From positions 1-15,705 of the forward strand of contig CAZGKW010000068.1 of assembly GCA_964526295.1 (NCBI GenBank): a stretch of 15,705 nucleotides of DNA, written 5' to 3'. Of the stretch, positions 7,009 through 14,177 are shown one piece after another; position 1 is the first letter of the stretch; every line of letters starts with the position of its first letter. The stretch is from CAZGKW01 sp964526295 (GTDB lineage: Bacteria > Planctomycetota > Phycisphaerae > FEN-1346). The translations under genes were made by a program, and so were the position numbers. The notes beneath the pieces are model-generated. The model was not told where the DNA came from. It did no database searches and worked only from the letters and a program-made list of their open reading frames with translations.

Positions 7009-7029
7009 CCTCTCCCCTCGCGGGAGAGG
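7009..7029. repeat. CCTCTCCC/GGGAGAGG hairpin in the 5' leader
   Basis: An 8-bp perfect stem (7009-7016 with 7022-7029) closes a 5-base loop. It sits 32 bases before the ATG at 7062. The CTCTCCC..GGGAGAG type is a common dispersed REP-like unit in bacterial genomes, so it may be a passive repeat. Its place in the likely leader of the oxidoreductase operon leaves room for a role in mRNA stability. It has no T-tract and is not a canonical terminator. Confidence 0.6.
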
Positions 7030-7061
7030 AAGGAAAATGACGGGACGAGCCGAGGAGAGCC

Positions 7062-8357
7062 ATGGGGCCCGCATCGAAGCTGACCCGTCGGCGGTTCCTG
7101 GGAGGTGCGGTGGCGGCGCCGTACGTCCTCGCCTCCGACGTCCTCGGGGCGGGCCGGGCGCCGCCGTCGGAGCGCATCGAGATGGGCTTCATAGGCGTGG
7201 GCGGCCAGGGCGGCCACCACGTCGGCCGCATCGTCCGGCGGGGCGACTGCCAGATCGTCGCCGTCTGCGACGTCGACCGGGGCCACCGGGAGCGGGCCAG
7301 GAAGACCGTCGAGGACCACTACGGCCACGCCCGCCGAAGCGGCGCCTACCGCGGGTGCGAGGCGATGAACGACTTCGAGTCGCTCCTCGCCCGCGACGAC
7401 GTCGACGCGGTCCTCGTCGCCACCCCCGACCACTGGCACGCCCTGGCCTCCATCGCCGCCGTCCGGGCCGGCAAGGACGTCTACTGCGAGAAACCGATGG
7501 CGGCGACCATCGCCGAGGGCCGGGCCATGGTCCGGGCGGTCGGGCGGCACAACCGGGTGTTCCAGACGGGGAGCCAGGAACGCTCCGGCCGGGCCCGGTT
7601 CGCCTGCGAGGTGGTCCGAAGCGGCCGCCTGGGCCGCATCCACACCATCCGGACGAACCTGCCCACCGACAACCGCCGGACGGGCCCCCAGCCGCCGATG
7701 CCCGTGCCCCGCGGGTTCGACTACGACCGGTGGCTCGGGCCGGCCCCGTGGGCGCCGTACACGCGAGAGCGGTGCCACTTCAACTTCCGGTGGATCCGCG
7801 ACTACTCCGACGGGGAGCTGACGGACCGCGGGGCCCACGTCAACGACATCGCGCTGTGGGGGGCCTGGCCCTGGCTTAAGGGGCCCGTCGAGATCGAGGG
7901 CACGGGCGAGTTCCCCGACGAGGGCCTGTGGAACACGGCCGTCGCCTATCGCATCGAGTACCGCTACGCCGGCGGCGTGCGGATCGTCACCACCAGCGAA
8001 CCGCCGCGGGGCATCCGGTTCGAAGGGACCGACGGGTGGGTGTTCGTCCACATCCACGGCGCCAGGCTGGAGGCCGAGCCGCGGTCGGTCCTGGCCGACC
8101 CGATCGGGCCGGACGAGGTCCACCTGCACGAGGGCCCCGGCCACCACGAGGACTTCTTCCGGGCGGTCCGGACGCGCGGAGCCACGGTCGCCCCCGTCGA
8201 GGCGGGGCACCGGACGGCGACGTTCTGCCACCTCGGGACCATCGCCCTGCTCCTCGGGCGGAAGCTGACGTGGGACCCGGACGCCGAGCGGTTCGTCGGC
8301 GACGACGAGGCGAATCGGATGGTTTCGAGGCCGCCGCGCGAGCCCTGGCGGGTTTAG
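7062..8357 (+). CDS. Tat-exported Gfo/Idh/MocA oxidoreductase 1
   Basis: This 431-residue protein belongs to the NAD(P)-dependent dehydrogenase or oxidoreductase family that acts on sugars, polyols and derivatives. The Tat signal LTRRRFLGG is at residues 7-15, with a hydrophobic stretch ending near VLGAG. The Rossmann motif is G45-V-G-G-Q-G50. The acidic end of strand 2 (VAVCDVD) favours NAD(H). E143-K144-P145 is the family E-K-P. DRGAHVNDIALW supplies H259 and D262, the expected catalytic pair. WLGPAPWAPYTRERCHFNFRW and the C-terminal EANRM...PREPWRV identify the large bacterial subtype. The ATG has GAGGAGAG just upstream. It is the first gene of the cluster, and its sequence is closest to the paralog at 12836. 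Because it is exported folded, the cofactor probably stays bound, as in Zymomonas glucose-fructose oxidoreductase. The substrate is unknown. Confidence 0.92.
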   Translation: MGPASKLTRRRFLGGAVAAPYVLASDVLGAGRAPPSERIEMGFIGVGGQGGHHVGRIVRRGDCQIVAVCDVDRGHRERARKTVEDHYGHARRSGAYRGCEAMNDFESLLARDDVDAVLVATPDHWHALASIAAVRAGKDVYCEKPMAATIAEGRAMVRAVGRHNRVFQTGSQERSGRARFACEVVRSGRLGRIHTIRTNLPTDNRRTGPQPPMPVPRGFDYDRWLGPAPWAPYTRERCHFNFRWIRDYSDGELTDRGAHVNDIALWGAWPWLKGPVEIEGTGEFPDEGLWNTAVAYRIEYRYAGGVRIVTTSEPPRGIRFEGTDGWVFVHIHGARLEAEPRSVLADPIGPDEVHLHEGPGHHEDFFRAVRTRGATVAPVEAGHRTATFCHLGTIALLLGRKLTWDPDAERFVGDDEANRMVSRPPREPWRV

Positions 8358-8578
8358 AACGACGAGTGACGAACGCAGAGCAAGGAATGATGTATTCTGA
8401 AGTGACCATCCACACGGCACGCGGCCCGGGGCCGCGGCGGACGCCTTCCCGTCGTCGCTCCCGGCCACGGGGCGCCGCCCGCGGGCTTTGAGGGTGGCGG
8501 GCCTCACCGGCGTGCAGCCCCTTGGGCCCGCCGCGGGAGCGGGGGGTGGCAGCGCACCTGACACGAAAGGACATCGGA
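8358..8578 (+). other. Spacer between oxidoreductases 1 and 2
   Basis: This is 221 bp without a convincing gene. A small AT-richer patch (8385-8400) is followed by very GC-rich sequence with a near-perfect palindrome, GCGGCCC-G-GGGCCGC (8421-8435), that has no loop. A 34-codon arginine-rich frame at 8387-8491 has no family features and is dismissed. The spacer is longer than the other gaps in the cluster, so an internal promoter is possible but not seen. Confidence 0.4.
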
Positions 8579-9793
8579 ATGGTTCATCGAGAGCCACTGA
8601 CGCGGCGGGGGTTTCTCGGACGGGCCGTCTCGGCCACCGGAGCGGCCCTGGCGGCGCCGTACGTCCTGACGTCGTCGGCCCTCGGGGCGGACGGCCGGCC
8701 CCCGGCCGGCGAGCGCATCGTCATGGGCGCGATCGGCACCGGCGGACGCGGCACCGGCGACATGCGGGGCTTCATGAACTTCTCCCAGGTCCAGATGGTC
8801 GCCGTCTGCGACGTCGTCCGCAGCAAACGCGAGCAGGCCAAGGGCTACGTCGACCAGAAGTACGGCAACGCCGATTGCGTCGCCTGCAACGACTTCCGCG
8901 AGATCACCCGACGCGACGACGTCGACGCCATCATGTGCGGCACGCCCGACCACTGGCACGCCCTGGTCACGATCGACGCCTGCCGCCACGGCAAGGACGT
9001 CTACTGCGAGAAGCCGATCTCGCTGACGATCCGGGAGGGCCGGCAGATGGTGGAGGCGGCCCGGCGATACGAGCGGGTCGTCTCGGGGGGCAGCCAGCGT
9101 GTGCTCGGGGACTACGGCAAGATGGCCCAGGCCGTCCGGGCCGGCGCCGCCGGGAAGGTCCGGGAGGTGTTCGTGAACGTGGGCGGCCCGTCGAAACCGT
9201 GCAACCTGGCGCCGCAGGCGGTCCCGCCTGGCATCGACTGGGACCTGTGGCTGGGCCCGGCGCCGTGGGCACCGTTCAACTCGGGGCGGCTCCGGTTCCG
9301 GCCGTGGCGGGACTACTCCGGCGGCGGGATGACCGACTGGGGGGCCCACAAGTTCGCCGGCGCCATGTTCGCCTGCGAGGTCCATCATACGGGACCCGTC
9401 GAGGTCCTCCCGCCCGAGGCCAGCGACCGCGGGCTCCTGACGTACGTCTGGGAACAGGGCTTCCGCATGTACCACGGCGGCGGGGGGAACCTTCGGTTCG
9501 TCGGGACGCACGGCACGGTCCCCGGCCAACAGGCCTACCGCACCGTCTCGATGCCGGGCTACCACGGCCGGGGCGGCATCCTGGGCGACTTCGTTCATTG
9601 CGTCCGGACCCGCGAGAAACCGTTCCGCGACATCGAGTACAGCCACCGGGCCGCCACGGTGTGTCACCTGGGGAACATCGCGTACCGGCTGAAGCGGCCG
9701 CTCAAGTGGGACCCGGACGCCGAGCGGTTCGTCGGCGACGACGAGGCGAATCGCATGGTCGACCGGCCCAAGCGGGAGCCGTGGCGCGTGTGA
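8579..9793 (+). CDS. Tat-exported Gfo/Idh/MocA oxidoreductase 2
   Basis: This 404-residue protein starts at the ATG at 8579, with GAAAGGA eight bases upstream. An upstream in-frame ATG (8522) would add 19 residues ahead of the Tat signal and is unlikely. The Tat motif is LTRRGFLGR (7-15) and the signal peptide ends near SSALGA. The nucleotide-binding motif is G53-T-G-G-R-G58. E144-K145-P146 is present. The catalytic histidine H257 is kept in DWGAHKFAGAMFA, but the aspartate three residues later is replaced by A260, unlike the other four paralogs here. The N-terminal stretch AAPYVLTSSALG and the C-terminal EANRMVDRPKREPWRV link it to its neighbours. It may act on a different substrate, or bind sugar without classical dehydrogenase chemistry. 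A 54-bp patch near its 3' end is almost identical to oxidoreductase 1. Confidence 0.9.
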   Translation: MVHREPLTRRGFLGRAVSATGAALAAPYVLTSSALGADGRPPAGERIVMGAIGTGGRGTGDMRGFMNFSQVQMVAVCDVVRSKREQAKGYVDQKYGNADCVACNDFREITRRDDVDAIMCGTPDHWHALVTIDACRHGKDVYCEKPISLTIREGRQMVEAARRYERVVSGGSQRVLGDYGKMAQAVRAGAAGKVREVFVNVGGPSKPCNLAPQAVPPGIDWDLWLGPAPWAPFNSGRLRFRPWRDYSGGGMTDWGAHKFAGAMFACEVHHTGPVEVLPPEASDRGLLTYVWEQGFRMYHGGGGNLRFVGTHGTVPGQQAYRTVSMPGYHGRGGILGDFVHCVRTREKPFRDIEYSHRAATVCHLGNIAYRLKRPLKWDPDAERFVGDDEANRMVDRPKREPWRV

Positions 9794-9849
9794 CGGCCCA
9801 CGGGGCGCTGCCTGGGGGCTCCGAGGGCGGGGCGATGGGCACGTTCAGC

Positions 9850-9869
9850 CGCCGCGCTGGCGCGCGGCG
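9850..9869 (+). promoter_or_regulatory. GC hairpin just upstream of a TTG-start gene
   Basis: CGCCGCGC and GCGCGGCG form a perfect 8-bp stem around the loop TGGC. The stem ends eight bases before the Shine-Dalgarno AAGGAAG (9878-9884) of the next gene. It could limit ribosome access or protect the mRNA end. In such GC-rich DNA it could also be chance. Confidence 0.4.
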
Positions 9870-9877
9870 CGCGCCGT

Positions 9878-9884
9878 AAGGAAG
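9878..9884 (+). promoter_or_regulatory. Shine-Dalgarno that selects a TTG start
   Basis: AAGGAAG lies six bases before the TTG at 9891. The nearby ATG at 9886 is in a different frame and too close to this site. The Tat signal begins eight codons after the TTG, which fixes the choice. Confidence 0.65.
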
Positions 9885-9890
9885 AATGCT

Positions 9891-11195
9891 TTGGCGCTCG
9901 ACCACAACGGCCTTACTCGTCGCCGGTTCCTCTCGGGCGTGGGGGCGGCAAGCGCCGGTCTCGCGCTCGCGCCCGGCGCCTGGGCCGCCGAGGCCGGGAA
10001 GAAGGCCGACGAGCTGGACCTCGCCCTCATCGGGGCCGGCACACACGGCCGGGACCTGGTCACCTACTGCCTCCGCGTGGGCGGCGTCCGCTTCCGGGCC
10101 GTCTGCGACATCTGGCCCTACGCTCGCGACTACGCCATCCGCCGCCTCAAGGCCTATCGCCATGAGGCCCGGGGCTACGAGGACTATCGCGAGATGCTGG
10201 CGGCCGAGAAGGACCTCGACGCCGTCCTCGTCGCGACGCCCGACTGGGTCCACGCCGAGCAGACGGTCGCGTGCCTGGAGGCGGGCCTGCACGTCTATTG
10301 CGAGAAGGAGATGGCCACCCGGGCCGAGGACGCCCGCCGCATGGTCGAGACGGCCCGCCGGACGGGCAGGCTGCTCCAGGTCGGCCGCCAGCACCGCTCG
10401 AACCCGCGGTATCGGGCGGCCCTCGACTACGTCCGCGACAAGGACGCCCTCGGCCGAATCACGCACGTCTCCGGCCAATGGCACGGCCACAAGCGGACGC
10501 GGATCGGCTGGCCCGAGAAAGCCGCTCTCGACGACGAGACCCTCCGCCGCTATGGTTACGGCACGATGGAGCGGCTGCGGAACTGGCGGTGGCTGAAGCC
10601 CTACTCGGCCGGGCCGATCGCCAACCTCGGGTCGCACCAGGTCGACGTCTTCAACTGGTTCCTCGGGTGCAGGCCGACGGCCGTCTACGCCAGCGGCGGT
10701 CTCGACACCTACGACTTCTTCGATTGGTACGACAACGTCTCGTGCGTCTTCGAGTGGGACGTCGCGCGGAACGGCAAGACGAGCCGGGTCCGCGGCAACT
10801 ACGAGGTGCTTAACACCTGCGAGGCGGGCGGTTTCTACGAGACGTTCAACGGCACCGAAGGGACGCTGACGATCTCGGAGGACGCGACGAAGGGCGGCCT
10901 GTGGCGCGAGATCGACGCCCCCCTCGCCCCGTGGGAGAAGCACCTCCGGGCCCGGGCCGCCGACGGGGCCGGCGAGGCCATGACCCGGGCTTACGAGCCG
11001 ATCCCGGCGTCGCTCGAGACGCGAAGCGTCTACGAGGACCACCTGGAGAACTTCTTCGAGGCGATCCGCGGCCGCGGGGAGCCGGCCTGCCCCGCCGAGA
11101 CGGGGTACCGGACGGCCGTCTGCGTCCTGAAGGTGAACGAGGCGATTGAAGCCGGCCGGCGGCTGGACCTGGGGCCGGACGACTTCGCGGCGTGA
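9891..11195 (+). CDS. Tat-exported Gfo/Idh/MocA oxidoreductase 3, divergent subtype
   Basis: This 434-residue protein has a TTG start. The Tat signal is LTRRRFLSG, then SAGLALAPGAWA with likely cleavage before AEAG. The Rossmann motif is G48-A-G-T-H-G53, followed by FRAVCDIW. The usual E-K-P reads E138-K139-E140. H249 and D252 lie in NLGSHQVDVFNWFLG, so the catalytic pair is kept. It differs from the other four: it lacks the WLGPAPW motif and the C-terminal REPWR signature, and has YGTMERLRNWRWLKPYSAGP and aromatic-rich YDFFDWYDNVSCVFEW. It belongs to another clade and probably recognises another substrate or acts at another step. It follows oxidoreductase 2 by 97 bp and precedes the thuA remnant by 10 bp, so it is in the same transcription unit. 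Confidence 0.9.
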   Translation: MALDHNGLTRRRFLSGVGAASAGLALAPGAWAAEAGKKADELDLALIGAGTHGRDLVTYCLRVGGVRFRAVCDIWPYARDYAIRRLKAYRHEARGYEDYREMLAAEKDLDAVLVATPDWVHAEQTVACLEAGLHVYCEKEMATRAEDARRMVETARRTGRLLQVGRQHRSNPRYRAALDYVRDKDALGRITHVSGQWHGHKRTRIGWPEKAALDDETLRRYGYGTMERLRNWRWLKPYSAGPIANLGSHQVDVFNWFLGCRPTAVYASGGLDTYDFFDWYDNVSCVFEWDVARNGKTSRVRGNYEVLNTCEAGGFYETFNGTEGTLTISEDATKGGLWREIDAPLAPWEKHLRARAADGAGEAMTRAYEPIPASLETRSVYEDHLENFFEAIRGRGEPACPAETGYRTAVCVLKVNEAIEAGRRLDLGPDDFAA

Positions 11196-11205
11196 GGGAC
11201 CATCC

Positions 11206-11508
11206 GTGTCCACAGGCAAGCTGCGCGCGATGCTGCCGGCGTGCCTCGTCGCCCTCGGGCGCCGCGCGCTGGTCGCCGAGGCCGCCGGTCCCATCCGTGC
11301 GGTCATCGTCACGGGCGGGCACGGCTACGATCGGAAGACCTTTCACAAGGCGTACGAGGGCCACGACGCGAAGGCGTGGACGAACCCGGGCCATCGGCGA
11401 CTGCTGGCCCAGGGCATCCGCTGGGCCGCCGGCCGCCTCGACGAAAAGGACGAGTCCGCCACGCCTGAGCAAGCCGCCTCCCGTCAACCAGAGAAAGGTC
11501 CGCAATGA
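11206..11508 (+). pseudogene. ThuA-domain protein remnant with in-frame internal deletion
   Basis: The frame of 100 codons starts at a GTG with GAGGGA six bases upstream. After a short hydrophobic leader it reads PIRAVIVTGGHGYDRKTFHK, the first strand of ThuA (V-T-G-G-H-x-Y). Directly after A-Y-E-G-H-D (11359-11367) it continues AKAWTNPGHRRLLAQGIRWAAGRL, the family's last helix, normally preceded by L-G-H-D. About 150 or more residues of the glutamine amidotransferase-like fold are missing. The frame, the start and the ATGA overlap with the next gene are intact. G-H-D belongs to both the 5' and the 3' motif, so deletion across a short repeat is likely. As a protein it cannot fold as ThuA. It may survive as a coupling leader for the DUF6807 gene. 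Confidence 0.75.
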
Positions 11509-12767
11509 GTCATCCGAAGCTGCACTCGGCCGCCCGGTCGGCCGCGATCCTGACGGCCGTGGTCCTCGCAACATCGGCACCGGCCGGCGCCGCCCAGCCG
11601 GCCCTGGTCTGGATGACCGTCCGGTGCGAGAAGGCCGGCACGAACGTGCCGGTGCGCGCGGCGATCGAGCTGCCGGCCGACCTGGCGAAGCTCCCGCCCG
11701 AGGAGGTCCGGGCCCAGGTCTGCCCGGCGAGCGACAGCGGCACGTGTCTGCCCGCCCAGGTCGTCCTCACCCACGAGGGCCAGGCCGAGCTGTGGTGGGT
11801 CCTGCCCGAGGCCGAGGCCGGCACGAGCCGCCAGTGGACCGCCACGCTCGAGCGCAAGGTCCCGGCCCGCCCGGCCGCCCCGGCTCCGGCCTTCGAGTGG
11901 CGGAAGGCCCCCGACGGCCAGCTCGACCTCGTCTTCGGCGGACGGCCCGTCCTTCGCTGCATGCACGCCTTCGACGACCCGCAGCCCGGCGGCAGCGAGC
12001 CGACGAGCAAGGTCTTCCATCACGTCTTCGGGCCCGAGGGGAAGGACTTCATCACCAAGGGCGCCGGGGGCCGGTATCCCCACCACCGGGGCCTCTTCAT
12101 CGGCTTCTCGAAGCTCGCCTACGACGGCGGCAAGCGGGGCGACTGGTGGCACACGAAGAACGTGACGCAGGTCCACCAGGAGTTCCTCCAGAAGGCCGCC
12201 GGGCCGGTGCTCGCCCGCTCGGTCGCCCGAATCCATTGGAACGACCCCGAGGGGAAGCCCGTCCTGGTGGAGGAGCGGACGGTCACGGCCTTCCGCCAGC
12301 CCGAGCCCACGCTGGCCCTCGTCTTTCACCGATCGAAGCTCGCCGCGGTGCGAAGCGACGTCACGCTCGACGGCGACCCGGAGCACGCCGGCATGCAGTA
12401 CCGCCCGCACAACGACGTGGCGGGGAACAAGTCGGCCACGTACCTCTTCCCCAGGCCGGAGGTCACGTCGGGCAACGTCAAGAACGAGGCGGACCTGCCC
12501 TGGGCCGCCCTCCAGTACCAGCTCGGCGACGAGACCTATTGCGTCCAGCACATGAACCATCCGGCGAACCCGAAGGACACCCGATACTCGGCGTACCGCG
12601 ACTACGGCCGCTTCGGGGCATTCGCGAAGGCGACGATCGCCAAGGGCGAATCGCTGGTGCTTCGCTACCGCGTCTGGGTGGTCGACGGGGAGATGCTGCC
12701 CCGGGAGCGGCTCCAGGCCCAGTACGAGGCGTTCGCGCACCCGCCGCAGGTGACGGTCGGCAGGTAG
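11505..12767 (+). CDS. Secreted DUF6807 ('PmoA-like') family protein
   Basis: This 420-residue protein has a Sec-type signal peptide (hydrophobic AAILTAVVLATSAPAGAA, cleavage near residue 29). The mature part is a beta-sandwich family once named after methane monooxygenase subunit PmoA, now DUF6807. There is no relation to methane oxidation. Diagnostic stretches are GGRYPHHRGLFIGFSKLAYD, GDWWHTKNVTQVHQEF, AGMQYRPHNDVA and the late HMNHPANPKDTRYSAYRDYG with its R-x-x-A-Y-R-D-Y-G. The histidine and aspartate-rich motifs suggest a carbohydrate or metal site, but no activity is established. These genes regularly accompany Tat-exported Gfo/Idh/MocA proteins in Planctomycetota, as here. The ATG overlaps the stop of the thuA remnant by four bases (ATGA). 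The next gene follows after 68 bp. Confidence 0.88.
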   Translation: MSHPKLHSAARSAAILTAVVLATSAPAGAAQPALVWMTVRCEKAGTNVPVRAAIELPADLAKLPPEEVRAQVCPASDSGTCLPAQVVLTHEGQAELWWVLPEAEAGTSRQWTATLERKVPARPAAPAPAFEWRKAPDGQLDLVFGGRPVLRCMHAFDDPQPGGSEPTSKVFHHVFGPEGKDFITKGAGGRYPHHRGLFIGFSKLAYDGGKRGDWWHTKNVTQVHQEFLQKAAGPVLARSVARIHWNDPEGKPVLVEERTVTAFRQPEPTLALVFHRSKLAAVRSDVTLDGDPEHAGMQYRPHNDVAGNKSATYLFPRPEVTSGNVKNEADLPWAALQYQLGDETYCVQHMNHPANPKDTRYSAYRDYGRFGAFAKATIAKGESLVLRYRVWVVDGEMLPRERLQAQYEAFAHPPQVTVGR

Positions 12768-12835
12768 CGTGCCGGCCGCGGGTTGGACGGAACCCTAGCC
12801 GGTCGGGACGGTTAAAAGGAGGCAAGGGAATCGCT

Positions 12836-14140
12836 ATGCGCTGCAAGCCAGGTCTTTCACGCCGGGCATTCCTCCGAGGGATGAGTGCCGCCGCCGTCGC
12901 CGCGCCCACCGTCGTCGCCTCCTCCGCCCTGGGCCTGGGCGACCGCCCTGCCCCGAGCGATCGCATCGTCATGGGGGCGATCGGCATCGGCGGCATGGGC
13001 CGGCACGATCTCGGCGGGTTCCTCGGGTTCGACGAGGTCCAGGTGGTCGCCGTGGCCGACGTCGACCGGGGCCATCGCGAGCGGGCCCGCCAGATGGTCG
13101 ACGGCCACTACGCCCGCCGGCGGGCCTCCGGTGAGTGCGGCGACTGCGACGCCTACGGCGATTTCCGCGAGATCACCTCCCGCCCCGACGTCGACGCCGT
13201 CATGATCGCCACGCCCGACCATTGGCACGCCCTGCCGGTCATCGCGGCGGCCGAGGGCGGCAAGGACATCCACTGCCAGAAGCCGCTGTCGCTGACCATC
13301 GCCGAGGGGCGGGCCATGAGCGACGCCTGCCGCCGGTTCGGCGTGGTCTTCCAGACGGGGAGCCAGCAGCGGTCCGACGGGCGGTTCCGCTTCGCGTGCG
13401 AGCTGGCCCGCAACGGCCGCCTCGGCAAGCTCCACACCATCCGCACGGGCCTGCCCACGGGCCCGCAGATGGGCACGGTCCCTCCGATGGGCGTCCCGGA
13501 CGGGTTCGATTACGATTTCTGGCTGGGCCCGGCGCCGTGGCGGCCGTATCATCCCCGGCGGTGCCACGGCAGCTTCCGGTGGTTCTGGGACTACAGCGGG
13601 GGCCAGGTGACCGACTGGGGGGCCCATCACAACGACATCGCCCAGTGGGGACACGGGTCGGAGCGGTCCGGCCCGGTCGAAGTCGAGGGCTGGGCCGAGT
13701 GCCCGGACCGCGGGTTCTTCGAAACGGCCGTCAACTACGAGTTCACCTGCACGTACGCCGACGGCGTGCGGCTGGTGTGCACGAACCGGTTCCCGAACGG
13801 CGTGAAGTTCGAGGGCGACGAGGGGTGGGTGTTCGTGGACCGGGGGCACATCAACGCCGGCCCCCGGTCGCTCCTCCAGGAGGAGTTCGGCCCGGAGGAG
13901 GTCCACCTGTACAAGGGCCCGGGCCACAAGCGGAACTTCGTCGAGTGCGTCCGGTCGCGGCGCGAATGCGTCGCGCCGGTCGAGGTCGCCCACCGCTCCG
14001 TCACGGTGTGCCACCTGGGCAACATCGCCATGCGGCTCGGCCGCAAGGTGAAGTGGGACCCGGTGAACGAGGAGTTTCCCGGCGACGAGGAAGCGAACCG
14101 GCTGCGAAGCCGGGCCATGCGCGAGCCCTGGCGCCTGTGA
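12836..14140 (+). CDS. Tat-exported Gfo/Idh/MocA oxidoreductase 4
   Basis: This 434-residue protein has the Tat signal LSRRAFLRG (7-15) and a leader ending SSALG. The Rossmann motif is G50-I-G-G-M-G55, followed by VAVADVDRGH. The family E-K-P reads Q148-K149-P150 (IHCQKPLSLTIAEGR): Lys is kept and Glu is replaced by Gln. The catalytic H264 and D267 are in DWGAHHNDIAQWG. WLGPAPWRPYHPRRCHGSFRW and the C-terminal MREPWRL are typical. It is the closest paralog of oxidoreductase 1, sharing FQTGSQ, ELARNGRLGKLHTIRTGLPT and MGVPDGFDYDFW with few changes. The ATG is preceded by AAAAGGAGG at 13 bases and AAGGGA at 6. The same frame is open far upstream to 11192, but only as a GC shadow. It probably oxidises or epimerises a related carbohydrate in the periplasm. 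Confidence 0.92.
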   Translation: MRCKPGLSRRAFLRGMSAAAVAAPTVVASSALGLGDRPAPSDRIVMGAIGIGGMGRHDLGGFLGFDEVQVVAVADVDRGHRERARQMVDGHYARRRASGECGDCDAYGDFREITSRPDVDAVMIATPDHWHALPVIAAAEGGKDIHCQKPLSLTIAEGRAMSDACRRFGVVFQTGSQQRSDGRFRFACELARNGRLGKLHTIRTGLPTGPQMGTVPPMGVPDGFDYDFWLGPAPWRPYHPRRCHGSFRWFWDYSGGQVTDWGAHHNDIAQWGHGSERSGPVEVEGWAECPDRGFFETAVNYEFTCTYADGVRLVCTNRFPNGVKFEGDEGWVFVDRGHINAGPRSLLQEEFGPEEVHLYKGPGHKRNFVECVRSRRECVAPVEVAHRSVTVCHLGNIAMRLGRKVKWDPVNEEFPGDEEANRLRSRAMREPWRL

Positions 14141-14177
14141 CCGCTGCGGCACGCCCTGCGAGAGACTGGAGGCCGTT

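Larger units (their letters stand above)
6754..7061. other. Divergent intergenic region, 308 bp
   Basis: This region separates the minus-strand HEAT gene from the plus-strand oxidoreductase cluster. It contains the candidate minus-strand promoter (6790-6818) and a strong hairpin near the right end (7009-7029). I found no convincing plus-strand -35/-10 pair and no convincing gene. An ATG at 7037 has a purine-rich sequence before it, but its frame only runs through the out-of-frame GC shadow of the next gene. Confidence 0.5.

Noticed and set aside
8387..8491. A 34-codon small gene with AAGGA before its ATG
   Set aside because: The product is mostly Arg, Pro and Gly with no motif, and it ends in GC-rich spacer. 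The ATG context alone is not enough.
9886..9890. ATG as start of oxidoreductase 3
   Set aside because: It is in a different frame from the Tat signal and the rest of the protein. The TTG at 9891 is in frame with a proper Shine-Dalgarno.
11505..12767. Particulate methane monooxygenase subunit
   Set aside because: The old family label contains PmoA, but the protein has no membrane bundle or copper-site features of pMMO and sits among sugar-type oxidoreductases.
11192..14140. A 982-codon open plus-strand frame covering the DUF6807 gene and oxidoreductase 4
   Set aside because: Only the part from 12836 has family motifs. The upstream part is an Arg/Gly/Pro-rich shadow of the thuA remnant and the DUF6807 gene, as expected in very GC-rich DNA.
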